DNA of 64,000 nucleotides from Rhizobium sp. R711 (GCF_002211365.1 NZ_LOKZ01000038.1:177230-241229); one strand, 5' to 3'. Positions 20,690-29,466 are shown, counted from the first letter of the stretch. Numbers and translations: made by a program. Notes: generated from the letters alone by a model not told the origin.

Positions 20690-21829
20690 TTGCTTGCGGG
20701 GCGTCTTGAATCAACAATGGCTAATCGCGACAAAAAACTTACAAATCTCAGAGGTTGGTCTTTCGAGTTGCTGTCGCATGTTTGCGCTCGGGTCGGAGCG
20801 GACTGCTGGCTCTATTTGGCGGTTGCAGCCTATTTCGCAATCGGTGTCGTGTTGTTGGCCACATATGGTCACGCCGAGATAGCGTCCTACGCGCTATACT
20901 TCGACCAATGGACCTATCTTTTCCTGTTTCTGATGCCACTTATGGCCGCGATCTTTGACTACGCGTGGATTTTGCTTCGTTTTGAGGGGAAACGGTCGCT
21001 CGCTGCGCGAAGGACATTCTCGCCCCACAGGTTGGCTCATCTTCTTTCCGGCATGTTGCTGCTGATGGCGCTTATGGTCTTTCAGGGCACGTTCACGTCA
21101 ATTAAGAATCTGTTGCCGATCATTCGAGGCGGCTTTCTCTACGATGAGGGACTCGCAAAGATCGATGCACTGCTGTCGTTTGGCCCGGATCCGTGGAAAA
21201 TCCCGCCGTCGATTGCCGGGCACGCTGCGATCGTCAAGATTGTGGACTGGAATTACAGCGTATTGTGGTTCGTGGTTTGCTTCGGAGCGCTTTTCTACGT
21301 GGCAACCTCGCCGCGGGCTAGGTCGGTGCGCGTCCGCTATGTCTGCATGTTCATGTTTGTTTGGGTGGTCTGTGGAAACATCTTTGCCGGAATCTTCATA
21401 TCCGCTGGGCCGGTCTTCTACAGCGCAGCAACCGGCGACAGCCAGCGCTTTGCAGAACTGGCGAACTTCCTGGCGTCGCCTGATGGTCCCACGACAGCGA
21501 GCATGTTTCAGCATTACCTATGGTCGCTTCACGAGCACGGATCGTCTGGACTCGGCTCGGGCATCTCGGCGTTCCCGAGCGTACATGTTGGGCTGATCGC
21601 CCTGAATGCATTTTTCGCTGCAGAGGTCTCGCGCAGGCTGGGGATCATCGCCTTTGGTTACACGGCATTTGTGATAGCAAGCTCCGTTTATCTCGGTTGG
21701 CACTACGCGATTGATGGCTATGCGTCGCTGCTTATCGTTGGGTCAGGCCATTTTGCTCTCAAGACGCTGATGGATCGCGAATCGAGATCGGTCTCGGACA
21801 CTCGACAGGTTAGCGCCGCAACCGCCTAA
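20690..21829 (+). CDS. PAP2-superfamily integral membrane phosphatase/transferase
   Basis: A roughly 380-residue membrane protein with about six or more hydrophobic segments. The C-terminal part carries a PAP2-like active site: AFPSVHVGLIAL (catalytic SxH) and, about 35 residues on, YLGWHYAIDGYAS (HxxxD), the pattern of the inositol-phosphorylceramide synthase-like subgroup. Expected substrates are lipid phosphates or phosphoinositol lipids at the membrane. The start is uncertain: I prefer TTG 20690 because GGAGGG lies just upstream; alternatives are GTG 20654 and ATG 20717, the latter without a ribosome site. It stands alone between divergent adh and the metallopeptidase gene. Confidence 0.75.
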   Translation: MLAGRLESTMANRDKKLTNLRGWSFELLSHVCARVGADCWLYLAVAAYFAIGVVLLATYGHAEIASYALYFDQWTYLFLFLMPLMAAIFDYAWILLRFEGKRSLAARRTFSPHRLAHLLSGMLLLMALMVFQGTFTSIKNLLPIIRGGFLYDEGLAKIDALLSFGPDPWKIPPSIAGHAAIVKIVDWNYSVLWFVVCFGALFYVATSPRARSVRVRYVCMFMFVWVVCGNIFAGIFISAGPVFYSAATGDSQRFAELANFLASPDGPTTASMFQHYLWSLHEHGSSGLGSGISAFPSVHVGLIALNAFFAAEVSRRLGIIAFGYTAFVIASSVYLGWHYAIDGYASLLIVGSGHFALKTLMDRESRSVSDTRQVSAATA

Positions 21830-21973
21830 TGGACTGAGCAGAACCGAACCTCGGGCCAGATTGTTCGATCGTTCTCTGCCAACAACAGCTCCCTCGGGTA
21901 ACTGGAATTTCCTGATTGCCGGGATATATACATTACCCTGTAACGACCGAAGGTTTAGCTCGAGGGAGCAGTC

Positions 21974-22891
21974 ATGGAATGGAAAGGCCGGCGTCAGTCC
22001 GACAACATCGAGGATCGTCGTGGCGATCCTTCCATGGGCGGATTGGGCAGAGGTGGAGGCTTCAGTTTTCCATCCGGTGGCGGCATGGGCCGGCGTGGCG
22101 GTGGCTTGAGCATCGGCACGATCATCTTCCTCGTCGTCATCTACCTTATCTTCAAGGCCATGGGCATCGACCTGCTGCAGGTCCTTGACGGCGGCATGAC
22201 CACCGGCGGACCGGGCTACGAGCAGAACGAATCGGGAGGCCAGACACCCGCCAACGACGAAATGAGTGCATTCGTTCGCACCGTGCTTGCCGAGACTGAG
22301 GACACCTGGAACGGGATCTTCCAGTCCATGGGCCGTCAGTACGAAGAGCCTCGCCTCGTCCTCTTTTCCGGGCAGACGCAGTCTGCCTGCGGCTTTGCCT
22401 CGGCGGCGACCGGTCCCTTCTACTGCCCGAGCGACCACAAGGTCTATCTCGACACGGCCTTCTTCAACCAGCTCAGCCGCCAATTCGGCGCCTCCGGCGA
22501 TTTCGCCGAAGCCTACGTCGTTGCGCATGAAGTCGGCCATCACGTTCAGAACCTGCTGGGCATCCTGCCGAAATTCAACCAGGCACGTCAGCGGATGAGC
22601 GAGGCGGAGGCTAACAAGATGTCCGTTCGCGTCGAACTGCAGGCTGATTGTCTTGCCGGCATCTGGGGTAAGTTCACTGATCAGAAGGGCATTCTCGAAG
22701 CCGGCGATCTTGAGGAGGCGTTGAACGCAGCCCAGCAAATTGGCGATGACACGCTGCAGAAGCGCAGTCAGGGCTACGTGGTGCCTGAGAGTTTCAACCA
22801 CGGTACCTCGGAGCAGCGGGCGCGCTGGTTCAAGCGCGGCTTCGACAGCGGGCAGCTGACCGCCTGCGATACGCTGTCAGGGCCTGTGTGA
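21974..22891 (+). CDS. Membrane-anchored neutral zinc metallopeptidase (YpfJ-like)
   Basis: A 305-residue protein of the putative neutral zinc metallopeptidase family. N-terminal basic, glycine-rich segment (about 1-42), one membrane span (IGTIIFLVVIYLIFKAMGI, about residues 45-65), then the protease domain with the HEVGHH zinc motif (HExxH) near residue 190 and a downstream AELQAD-type segment, RVELQADCLAG, supplying the third ligand. A CGFA...FYCPSDHKVYLD stretch precedes the active site as in relatives. It probably works at the periplasmic face. GGGAG upstream of ATG 21974 supports the start. Substrate unknown. Confidence 0.87.
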   Translation: MEWKGRRQSDNIEDRRGDPSMGGLGRGGGFSFPSGGGMGRRGGGLSIGTIIFLVVIYLIFKAMGIDLLQVLDGGMTTGGPGYEQNESGGQTPANDEMSAFVRTVLAETEDTWNGIFQSMGRQYEEPRLVLFSGQTQSACGFASAATGPFYCPSDHKVYLDTAFFNQLSRQFGASGDFAEAYVVAHEVGHHVQNLLGILPKFNQARQRMSEAEANKMSVRVELQADCLAGIWGKFTDQKGILEAGDLEEALNAAQQIGDDTLQKRSQGYVVPESFNHGTSEQRARWFKRGFDSGQLTACDTLSGPV

Positions 22892-22899
22892 TCTGAAGC

Positions 22900-22921
22900 A
22901 GCCTCTCCGTGCGGAGAGGCT
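22900..22921. terminator. Hairpin between converging genes
   Basis: A perfect nine-base stem, AGCCTCTCC-gtgc-GGAGAGGCT, just after the metallopeptidase stop and before the aldo-keto reductase stop. No T-run on either side, so its strength as a terminator is doubtful. Confidence 0.45.
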
Positions 22922-22929
22922 GGCCATCA

Positions 22930-23925
22930 TCACTTCTCGCTGTCCATGTGCTTGAGCTGTGCGTCGGGATAGCGGGCACCGGCTGCGGCATCCTTCGGTA
23001 CGGCTCTTTCGATAGTAGTCATGTCCTCGGCCGACAATTGCACGCCGCGCGAACCGAGTGCTTCGGTCAGCCGGTCGCGTCTGCGCGCACCGACGAGAGG
23101 CACGATATCCTGCCCTTGAGCGGCCACCCAGGCTATGGCGATCTGAGCGACAGAAACCCGCTTTGCGTCCGCGATCTTGCGCAGTTCCTCGACGAGCGCG
23201 AGGTTCTGATCGACATTGCCGTCCTGAAACCGCGGGCTCATGCCGCGGAAATCGCCTGCGCCGCGTCCTTGCCCCTTTTGCCAATGCCCGCTGATCAGGC
23301 CGCGAGAGAGAACGCCGTAGGCGGTGATGGAGATGCCGAGCTCGCGGCAGGTCGGCAGGATCTGCTCCTCGATGCCGCGTGAGATCAGCGAGTATTCGAT
23401 CTGCAGGTCGCAGATCGAATAGGTGTTGGCGGCGCGACGAATGGTCTCCGCGCCGACTTCCGACAAACCGATATGCCTTACATATCCTGCCTTGATCATG
23501 TCGCCGATCGTGCCCACCGTTTCCTCGATTGGAACGCTGGGATCGAGCCGGGCAGGGCGGTAGACATCGATGTAGTCGACGTCGAGGCGTTTTAGCGTAT
23601 AGGCAAGGAAGTTCTTGATTGCCGCCGGTCGGGAATCGTAACCGCTCCAGTTGCCGGCTGGATCGCGCAGGGCGCCGAATTTGACGCTGATGACGACGTC
23701 GTCCCGCTTGCGGCCCTTCAGCGCCTCGCCGATCAGCATTTCGTTGTGGCCCATGCCATAGAAATCGCCGGTATCGAGCAGATTGATGCCGACGTCGAGG
23801 GCGGCGTGAATCGTCGCAATGCTTTCACCACGGTCGGATGGCCCGTACATGCCGGACATCCCCATGCAGCCCAGGCCGATGGCCGACACCATGGGCCCGG
23901 TTTTTCCCAAACGATGCTTTTCCAT
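22930..23925 (-). CDS. Aldo-keto reductase lacking the canonical catalytic histidine
   Basis: A 331-residue AKR-family TIM-barrel protein using NADPH. Catalytic tetrad positions: D51 and Y56 (LLDTGDFYG) and K82 (VISVKFG) are present, but the position of the usual His, in the YIDVYRPARLDP strand, is Ala125. Sequences with PAR at this spot occur in a subgroup of bacterial AKRs, so the gene is probably intact rather than decaying. The cofactor loop GARRRDRLTEAL is typical. GGAG six bases before ATG 23925 supports the start. It is divergent from a LysR gene 79 bp away, likely its regulator. Confidence 0.88.
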   Translation of the reverse strand: MEKHRLGKTGPMVSAIGLGCMGMSGMYGPSDRGESIATIHAALDVGINLLDTGDFYGMGHNEMLIGEALKGRKRDDVVISVKFGALRDPAGNWSGYDSRPAAIKNFLAYTLKRLDVDYIDVYRPARLDPSVPIEETVGTIGDMIKAGYVRHIGLSEVGAETIRRAANTYSICDLQIEYSLISRGIEEQILPTCRELGISITAYGVLSRGLISGHWQKGQGRGAGDFRGMSPRFQDGNVDQNLALVEELRKIADAKRVSVAQIAIAWVAAQGQDIVPLVGARRRDRLTEALGSRGVQLSAEDMTTIERAVPKDAAAGARYPDAQLKHMDSEK

Positions 23926-24004
23926 TTCGGTCTCCTTCGTCGTGTCGGTGTTGATCGTTGGGAGTGGTTTTACCGCGCCTGGCGTCGTGCGATAATCCGT
24001 ATCG

Positions 24005-24973
24005 ATGCGAACGGCCTGTACGGAAAAATGCACAGTGGAAGATCTTCCCCTCAATGATTTGGATGCCTTCACGGCCATTGCAAGGGAGCGCAGCTTTCGC
24101 GCCGCTGCCCTCAAGCGCGGTGTCTCGGCTTCTTCGCTCAGCGACTCGCTGCGGCGGCTGGAGAAGCGGGTCGGCGTTCGCCTGCTCAACCGGACGACCC
24201 GCAGTGTTACGCCGACGGAAGCGGGCGAGCGGCTGCTGGAGCGTCTTACACCTGCCCTTTGCGAGATCTCCCTGGCCCTGCAGCAACTCGATAGTTTTCG
24301 CGATAGTCCGAGCGGGACACTTCGCCTCAATGTGCCGACAATTGCAGCGCGGTTTTTTCTGCCCGATCTCGCCAACCGTTTCCTCAGGCGCTATCCGCAA
24401 ATCTCGCTCGATATCATCGGCGAGGATACATTCGTTGACGTGCTGGCGGCCGGTTACGATGCCGGTATCCGCTATGACGAGCGGTTGGAGCGCGACATGA
24501 TTGCAGTGCCAATCGGACCTCGCAGGCAACGATATGTCACGGCGGCCGCGCCTTATTACCTGAAGCGGCGCGGTGTTCCGCGTCACCCGCGCGACCTGCT
24601 CGAGCATGATTGCGTCCGGCATCGCTTCCACAGCGGTGCTGCGTTGCCCTTTGAGTTCGAGCGGGGCGACGAGACGCTGATGATTACGCCGAAGGGGCCG
24701 ATCATTGCCAACGCGATCGACATGCAAGTTTCGGCCGCAGTCGCAGGACTCGGCGTCATCCGGACCTTCGAGGAGGCCCTGACGCCTGCCATGGAGACGG
24801 GAGCGCTGGTGCCGATCCTCGAGGAATGGGTGACGGAATTCTCCGGCCCCTTTCTTTACTATGCGAGCCGCAGGCACATGCCGCCCGCACTTCGGGCCTT
24901 CGTCGACTTCGTCAAAGGCGAGCAGCGGAAAGAGGCTAAGATCGCCGTTTGTTCCGCTTCTCGATCAACATAA
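24005..24973 (+). CDS. LysR-family transcriptional regulator (CrgA/YhjC-like)
   Basis: A LysR regulator of up to 322 residues. The HTH is LNDLDAFTAIARERSFRAAALKRGVSASSLSDSLRRLEKRVGVRLLNRTTRSVTPTEAG; the effector domain follows. The start is not firm: ATG 24005 has no ribosome site, and GTG 24035, just before EDLPLNDLDAF, may be the true start (312 residues). Divergent from the aldo-keto reductase gene, an arrangement seen repeatedly for LysR regulators of reductases. The effector is unknown. Confidence 0.87.
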   Translation: MRTACTEKCTVEDLPLNDLDAFTAIARERSFRAAALKRGVSASSLSDSLRRLEKRVGVRLLNRTTRSVTPTEAGERLLERLTPALCEISLALQQLDSFRDSPSGTLRLNVPTIAARFFLPDLANRFLRRYPQISLDIIGEDTFVDVLAAGYDAGIRYDERLERDMIAVPIGPRRQRYVTAAAPYYLKRRGVPRHPRDLLEHDCVRHRFHSGAALPFEFERGDETLMITPKGPIIANAIDMQVSAAVAGLGVIRTFEEALTPAMETGALVPILEEWVTEFSGPFLYYASRRHMPPALRAFVDFVKGEQRKEAKIAVCSASRST

Positions 24974-25094
24974 GTCGTGAGCCTATCAAAAGATTTGAAA
25001 TGTTCACGGATTGTTTCCTGAAATGCGTGAGCTATGTAACATGACCGGCGACGAGATCGTCTTTTCAGAAAACAACCTGCTGTAGAGATGTTTG

Positions 25095-26342
25095 ATGCTC
25101 GATCCGAAATTCGTTCGCCGTGGCCTTTTCCTCGTCTTCATGATCCTGTTTCTCGACGTGATCGGGATCGCGATCATCATGCCTGTGTTGCCGGCCTACC
25201 TCGAACAATTGACCGGGGGATCCGTGAGCGAGGCGGCACTCGACGGTGGGTGGCTGCTCGTCGTCTACGCGGTCATGCAATTCCTGTTTGCGCCATTCCT
25301 CGGCAATCTCAGCGACCGCTTCGGGCGGCGACCGATTCTGCTTCTGTCAGTGCTGACGTTTGCGATCGACAACTTCATCTGCGCGGTGGCGACGAGCTTT
25401 TGGATGCTCTTCATCGGTCGCGCCCTTGCCGGGTTCAGTGGCGGCAGCTTTGCGACCTGTTCCGCCTACATCGCCGATATCAGCAATGATGATAATCGGG
25501 CGAAGAACTTCGGCTTGATCGGCATTGCGTTCGGCGTCGGTTTCACGATCGGTCCCGTCATCGGCGGCTTCCTCGGCGAGTTCGGTCCCCGCGTGCCATT
25601 CCTTGGGGCTGCGGCTCTGTCGTTTGCGAATTTCGTTGCTGCCTACTTCATGCTTCCCGAGACGTTGGAGGCAAAGCATCGCCGGACGTTTGAATGGAAG
25701 CGTGCCAATCCGTTGGGCACTCTGAAGCAGATGCGAAACTACGCCGGCATTGGGCCGATCTGCGCGGTCATGTTCCTTTTTTGGCTGGCGCATGCCGTCT
25801 ATCCCGCTGTCTGGTCCTTCGTGTCGACCTATCGCTATGGCTGGAGCGAGGGGCAGATCGGGCTGTCGCTAGGTATCTATGGTATTGGCGCTGCCTTCGT
25901 CATGGGGGTCGTCCTGCCGAAAATCGTGCCGGTGCTCGGTGAGTGGAAGACAGCAGTCCTTGGTCTTTCTTTTTCCGTCGTCGGGCTGACAGGTTACGCC
26001 TTTGCCTGGGAGGGCTGGATGGTCTACGCGGTGATCGTGCTGACCGTCATGGAAAACGTTGCCGACCCGCCGCTGCGAAGCATTGCGGCCGGCAAGGTGC
26101 CGCCGTCAGCCCAAGGCGAGTTGCAAGGGGCACTCACAAGCCTCAGCAGCATCACCACGATCGTCGGGCCACTCATCTTTACGCAGATGTTCGGCTACTT
26201 TACGGGGCCAGAAGCGCCGGTGCGCTTTGCAGGTGCGCCGTATCTGCTGGCGGCCATTATCATCCTGATTGCAGCGATCGCGTTTCTCGCCAAGGTCCGT
26301 ACCGTCAAGACGGCTAAGGTGGTAGAGCAGCCGGCAGAATGA
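25095..26342 (+). CDS. MFS drug exporter, TetA/DHA1 type
   Basis: A 415-residue major facilitator protein with about 12 predicted membrane spans. DHA1 antiporter marks: an N-terminal IIMPVLPAYLEQLTG segment, motif A at NLSDRFGRRPILLLS in loop 2-3, and the motif C-like GVGFTIGPVIGGFLGEFGP in span 5. This layout resembles class A/B-like TetA proteins, which expel tetracycline-Mg in exchange for protons, but intrinsic rhizobial members often have other substrates. No tetR-type gene is adjacent. The start is ATG 25095; the ribosome site is weak. The MATE exporter follows 144 bp downstream on the same strand. Confidence 0.85.
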   Translation: MLDPKFVRRGLFLVFMILFLDVIGIAIIMPVLPAYLEQLTGGSVSEAALDGGWLLVVYAVMQFLFAPFLGNLSDRFGRRPILLLSVLTFAIDNFICAVATSFWMLFIGRALAGFSGGSFATCSAYIADISNDDNRAKNFGLIGIAFGVGFTIGPVIGGFLGEFGPRVPFLGAAALSFANFVAAYFMLPETLEAKHRRTFEWKRANPLGTLKQMRNYAGIGPICAVMFLFWLAHAVYPAVWSFVSTYRYGWSEGQIGLSLGIYGIGAAFVMGVVLPKIVPVLGEWKTAVLGLSFSVVGLTGYAFAWEGWMVYAVIVLTVMENVADPPLRSIAAGKVPPSAQGELQGALTSLSSITTIVGPLIFTQMFGYFTGPEAPVRFAGAPYLLAAIIILIAAIAFLAKVRTVKTAKVVEQPAE

Positions 26343-26363
26343 GCTATCAGGATTTGTGATGCG

Positions 26364-26382
26364 ATGATGAATTTTTCATCAT
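26364..26382. promoter_or_regulatory. Inverted repeat between MFS and MATE genes
   Basis: ATGATGAA-ttt-TTCATCAT, a perfect eight-base repeat 22 bp after the MFS stop and about 105 bp before the MATE start. AT-rich arms make it a poor terminator; it could be an operator for the MATE gene. No regulator gene is adjacent. Confidence 0.35.
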
Positions 26383-26486
26383 TTGCATAGTTTTGAGTAG
26401 TTCTTTGCCGGGCTTTGATCTAAGCCCTCCTGATTACGTTGCCGCAATTTGCGGCCAATCAGCGATTCAATTACAGGACTGGTGTC

Positions 26487-27890
26487 ATGGACACGCCGAT
26501 CGACGCGCGCAAGCTTGCGCCGAAAACCGATAACCATTGGGCTGCGCATTTTTGCGCCACGCTGGCGCTCGGCATCCCGCTGATCGGCGCACAGCTTGCC
26601 CAACTCGGCATCAACACGACCGACGTGATGATCGTGGGGCGCCTCGGCGCCGAAAATCTTGCCGCCATGGTGCTCTCGGCGCAGTTCCTGTTCACGATAC
26701 TCGTCTTCGGCTCGGGGTTTGCGATCGCCGTCATACCGATGGTCGCGCAGGCCTACGGCAGAGGCGATGTCGTCAGCGTACGCCGGTCGCTGCGCATGGG
26801 GCTCTGGGTCGTGCTCGCCTATTGGGTGATCATGCTGCCGGCATTCTTCAATTCCGAGCGGATCCTGCTTGCCGCCGGGCAGAAGCCCGAGGTGGCGGCG
26901 CTGGCGCATGGCTACATCCTGATCGGTCAATTCGGCGTGTTGCCTGGCCTGCTCTACAACGTCATGCGCGCGCTGGTCAGTGCGATCGGTCGCGCCGCCG
27001 TCATTCTCAATGTGACGATCACGATGCTCGTGCTGAATGCCTTCTTCGCCTATGCGCTGGTGCTTGGGCATTTCGGTTTTCCGGCGATGGGGCTGGAAGG
27101 TGCGGCGATCGTTTCAGTGGTCGTACAGACTGCCGGCTTCCTGTTCATCCTCGGCTACGTGCAGAGCAGGGCGGACACGCGCCGCTACGAGATCTTCGTG
27201 CGGTTCTGGCGTCCCGACTGGAAGGCATTCTGGGAGGTCGTGCGTCTCGGTCTGCCAATCAGCGTCACGATCCTGGCCGAAGTGAGCCTCTTCACGGTTG
27301 CCTCGTTGCTGATGGGCCATATCGGGACGATCGAGCTTGCGGCCCACGGTATTGCTCTGCAATGGGCCTCGATCGCGTTCATGATCCCGCTCGGCTTGTC
27401 GCAGGCGGCAACCGTTCGTGTCGGCGTGGCGCACGGGCAGGGCGATTACACGGCGATTGTTCGGGCCTCGATCGCAGTCGTCGTCATCGCCTGCCTGATC
27501 GCGGGTGTCGGTGGCATCCTGTTTGCCGTTGCGCCTGAGTTCCTGGGAAGCTGGTTCCTTGATACGAAGTTGCCGGAGGCGCCACAGGTGCTTGCCTATG
27601 CCGGGCCGTTGATCGTTGTGGCAGGGCTCTTCCAGTTGGTCGATGGCCTGCAGGCGATCGCCAATGGCCTGCTGCGCGGTCTGAAGGATGCGCGTGTGCC
27701 GATGATCCTGGCGCTGATTGCCTATTGGCCGATCGGCTTCTTCCTCGCCTGGGCCTTTGCGTTCCCGCTTGGCTTCGGCGGCATCGGCATCTGGTTCGGA
27801 TTCCTGGTCGGGCTTGCGGCGGCAGCCGTGATGCTTTGCGGACGCTTCTATCTGCTTCTCCGCCGCGAAAAGAACATGGCCGGCGTCTAG
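26487..27890 (+). CDS. MATE-family multidrug efflux transporter (NorM-like)
   Basis: A 467-residue, roughly 12-span MATE protein. The two symmetric halves are visible: the first begins LALGIPLIGAQLAQLGINTTDVMIVGRLGAENLAA, and the second repeats the pattern at RLGLPISVTILAEVSLFTVASLLMGHIGTIELAA. These VGRLG/MGHIG signatures are the MATE hallmark. It exports cationic drugs in exchange for Na+ or protons. ATG 26487 has AGGA eight bases upstream and starts just before the first helix. A GC-rich hairpin (TGGCCGGC-gtcta-GCCGGCCA, 27877-27897) overlaps the stop codon and may end transcription before the converging monooxygenase gene. Confidence 0.92.
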   Translation: MDTPIDARKLAPKTDNHWAAHFCATLALGIPLIGAQLAQLGINTTDVMIVGRLGAENLAAMVLSAQFLFTILVFGSGFAIAVIPMVAQAYGRGDVVSVRRSLRMGLWVVLAYWVIMLPAFFNSERILLAAGQKPEVAALAHGYILIGQFGVLPGLLYNVMRALVSAIGRAAVILNVTITMLVLNAFFAYALVLGHFGFPAMGLEGAAIVSVVVQTAGFLFILGYVQSRADTRRYEIFVRFWRPDWKAFWEVVRLGLPISVTILAEVSLFTVASLLMGHIGTIELAAHGIALQWASIAFMIPLGLSQAATVRVGVAHGQGDYTAIVRASIAVVVIACLIAGVGGILFAVAPEFLGSWFLDTKLPEAPQVLAYAGPLIVVAGLFQLVDGLQAIANGLLRGLKDARVPMILALIAYWPIGFFLAWAFAFPLGFGGIGIWFGFLVGLAAAAVMLCGRFYLLLRREKNMAGV

Positions 27891-27904
27891 CCGGCCATTC
27901 GGGA

Positions 27905-28225
27905 TCAAGCTGCGATCGGCTTGTAGTTGGCAATGTCGGCGCGAATGCCGAGCCGTTGAAACAGCGCCTGCGGGTCGAAGTTTCGGGCGCGATGGGCAGC
28001 CTGCAACACGGCCTTCACCCGGTCGACTACCTCAGCGCTTTCCCATTGGGCGATCGTCACGAAGTTGAATTCGCCCGGGCCCGACACCTGTTCCAGAACC
28101 TGATGGCTGATGAAGCCCTCCTGTGCCTGCAGGACTTCGTGCGTTTTCAAGACGTTCATCAGGAATTCCTCGCGCGCAGCCTCCGGAACAGCAAACTTGT
28201 CGATCCGGTAAAACGCTCCGTTCAT
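27905..28225 (-). CDS. ABM-family small monooxygenase-like protein, SoxR target
   Basis: A 106-residue dimeric alpha+beta-barrel protein resembling antibiotic-biosynthesis monooxygenase (ABM) proteins: YRIDKFAVPEAAREEFLMNV strand-helix, the QEGFISHQVLEQ segment, then FVTIAQWESAEVVDRVKAV. Such proteins act on quinones or similar aromatics, often without a cofactor. AAGGAG six bases before the ATG supports the start. Upstream is a strikingly well-formed SoxR promoter (28260-28290), so the gene is probably induced by redox-cycling compounds. Small ABM-like proteins are known SoxR targets in Pseudomonas. No soxR gene is in the window. Confidence 0.8.
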   Translation of the reverse strand: MNGAFYRIDKFAVPEAAREEFLMNVLKTHEVLQAQEGFISHQVLEQVSGPGEFNFVTIAQWESAEVVDRVKAVLQAAHRARNFDPQALFQRLGIRADIANYKPIAA

Positions 28226-28259
28226 TCTTATCTCCTTTGCTTTGGATGTCGCAAAGGCG

Positions 28260-28290
28260 GGTGTAATTCCTCAAGTTAAGTTGAGGTCAA
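28260..28290 (-). promoter_or_regulatory. SoxR-type promoter with SoxR box
   Basis: On the minus strand: -35 TTGACC (28285-28290), a 19-bp spacer, -10 TACACC (28260-28265). The spacer holds CCTCAACTTAACTTGAGG (28269-28286), differing by one base from the symmetric SoxR consensus CCTCAAGTTAACTTGAGG. The unusually long 19-bp spacing is the defining property of MerR/SoxR-activated promoters, and the string resembles the E. coli soxS promoter. It drives the ABM gene, whose start codon is 35 bp from the -10 box. Confidence 0.9.
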
Positions 28291-28511
28291 TGGGTTGAAA
28301 CAAAGATGCTCGCTCGAAAGCCCAGGCCCGAACTGACCTGTGGGATACTTTCTGTCGCAAATTGTCTGTCCCGAGACTTGACCTTTGAGAGTGGATTTTG
28401 CGACGGGAAAGTTCAGCGCGCAGTTCCGACGCCAAAGTTAGAATTCCCGCGACTTTGGCATCGAATCCATCGGCGTAACGGTGAATAGATAAGCGGGTCC
28501 GGGCCAGCGTG

Positions 28512-28940
28512 CTATGAAGAGAAAGGTTGCTTTACAAGGTATCGTCTCTCTGTCGTTTCCTGATGAACTCGGAATCCGTGTCGCAGGTAAAAGTCCACGG
28601 CCGGATTGGTGGTCAGGACGCTTAGGCGTACTGGAAGTTCAAGTTCTTCGGCGTCCGATATAAGGCTCAGTAGAAATTTCGAACCAATTCCCCGTCGCTG
28701 AAATGTTGGCGCGATGAATAATTCATCGAGCCATAGATGGTCGAAGTGCTTCTCAACAGTGACACAACCGACATCGTAGTCGTCGTCGGCGATGATCTGG
28801 CAGCCCACAATAGAGTTCCGCACGCTCAAATCCTCCGACCACGCGCCCCAGAGCGCAACGGCGTATTCACGCATGCAAGTCTCTTCAAGCCAGATAAGAA
28901 AGGACTTATCGGCTTCGATGGCCGCTCGCTTGGAAATCAT
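28512..28940 (-). CDS. GNAT-family N-acetyltransferase
   Basis: A 142-residue GNAT protein. The acetyl-CoA-binding motif A is LWLDELFIAPTFQRRGIGSKFLLSLI (QRRGIG being the pyrophosphate loop), followed by motif B around RLSVLTTNPAVDFYLRHGFRVHQETTERRYLVK. I chose ATG 28940 (GAGG eight bases upstream); the frame is open to 29018 but the extra residues do not look like a domain. Acceptor substrate unknown. No operon partner: the gap to the ABM promoter region is about 220 bp. Confidence 0.82.
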   Translation of the reverse strand: MISKRAAIEADKSFLIWLEETCMREYAVALWGAWSEDLSVRNSIVGCQIIADDDYDVGCVTVEKHFDHLWLDELFIAPTFQRRGIGSKFLLSLISDAEELELPVRLSVLTTNPAVDFYLRHGFRVHQETTERRYLVKQPFSS

Positions 28941-29172
28941 TGCTTTAACCTCGTCTGGCTCGATCCGAGATGCGAAGAAAGTTTCGCGGAGATATTCCCG
29001 GCAAGATTCACCGCCCAAAAAGCCGATGCCACAAGGAATACCGTATCAATATCTATCTGGATTCCACATTTGAGTTAGAGGCTGGGCTCTAGAGCGGGCA
29101 TTCTCAAGCCAAACGAATGGATGACGAGGGCGCCCGACGAGCGCGTCCTGCCAGCCTGGACCAGCACAATGG

Positions 29173-29466
29173 CTAGTAATTATACATCGACATCGGATCA
29201 TTGACGCAGGCGTAGTCCAGCAGGCACTGCTTGCCGGTACGGTCACGCAGACTGGCAGTACTCAGCTTGTCCCCGGGACCGCATTGGGCCGGCGGATAGC
29301 GAAAGTTGCGGCCCCCGAAGCCGAGGCGGACATAGACCTTCTTGGATTGCCGGATAATCTGCGCGAGCTGTGCGCAGCTGTAATCCTTTGCATCGACCTT
29401 CACGGGCCCGGCGGCAAGAGATACCGTCGGGAGCAAGCACGCAACTGCTAGAACCAAGCATCTCAT
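29173..29466 (-). CDS. Small secreted protein of unknown function
   Basis: A 97-residue protein with a clean Sec signal peptide (MRCLVLAVACLLPTVSLAAG, cleavage likely after SLA or LAA). The mature part, about 78 residues, has four cysteines (SCAQL, QCGPG, QCLLDYAC), enough for two disulfides in the periplasm. GGGAGG nine bases before the ATG supports the start. I do not recognise the family. Nothing in the neighbourhood hints at a role. Confidence 0.75.
   Translation of the reverse strand: MRCLVLAVACLLPTVSLAAGPVKVDAKDYSCAQLAQIIRQSKKVYVRLGFGGRNFRYPPAQCGPGDKLSTASLRDRTGKQCLLDYACVNDPMSMYNY

Noticed and set aside
21743..22801. A 352-codon minus-strand frame over the metallopeptidase gene
   Set aside because: The plus strand has an HExxH zinc site and a membrane span; the minus strand has neither motifs nor a start signal.
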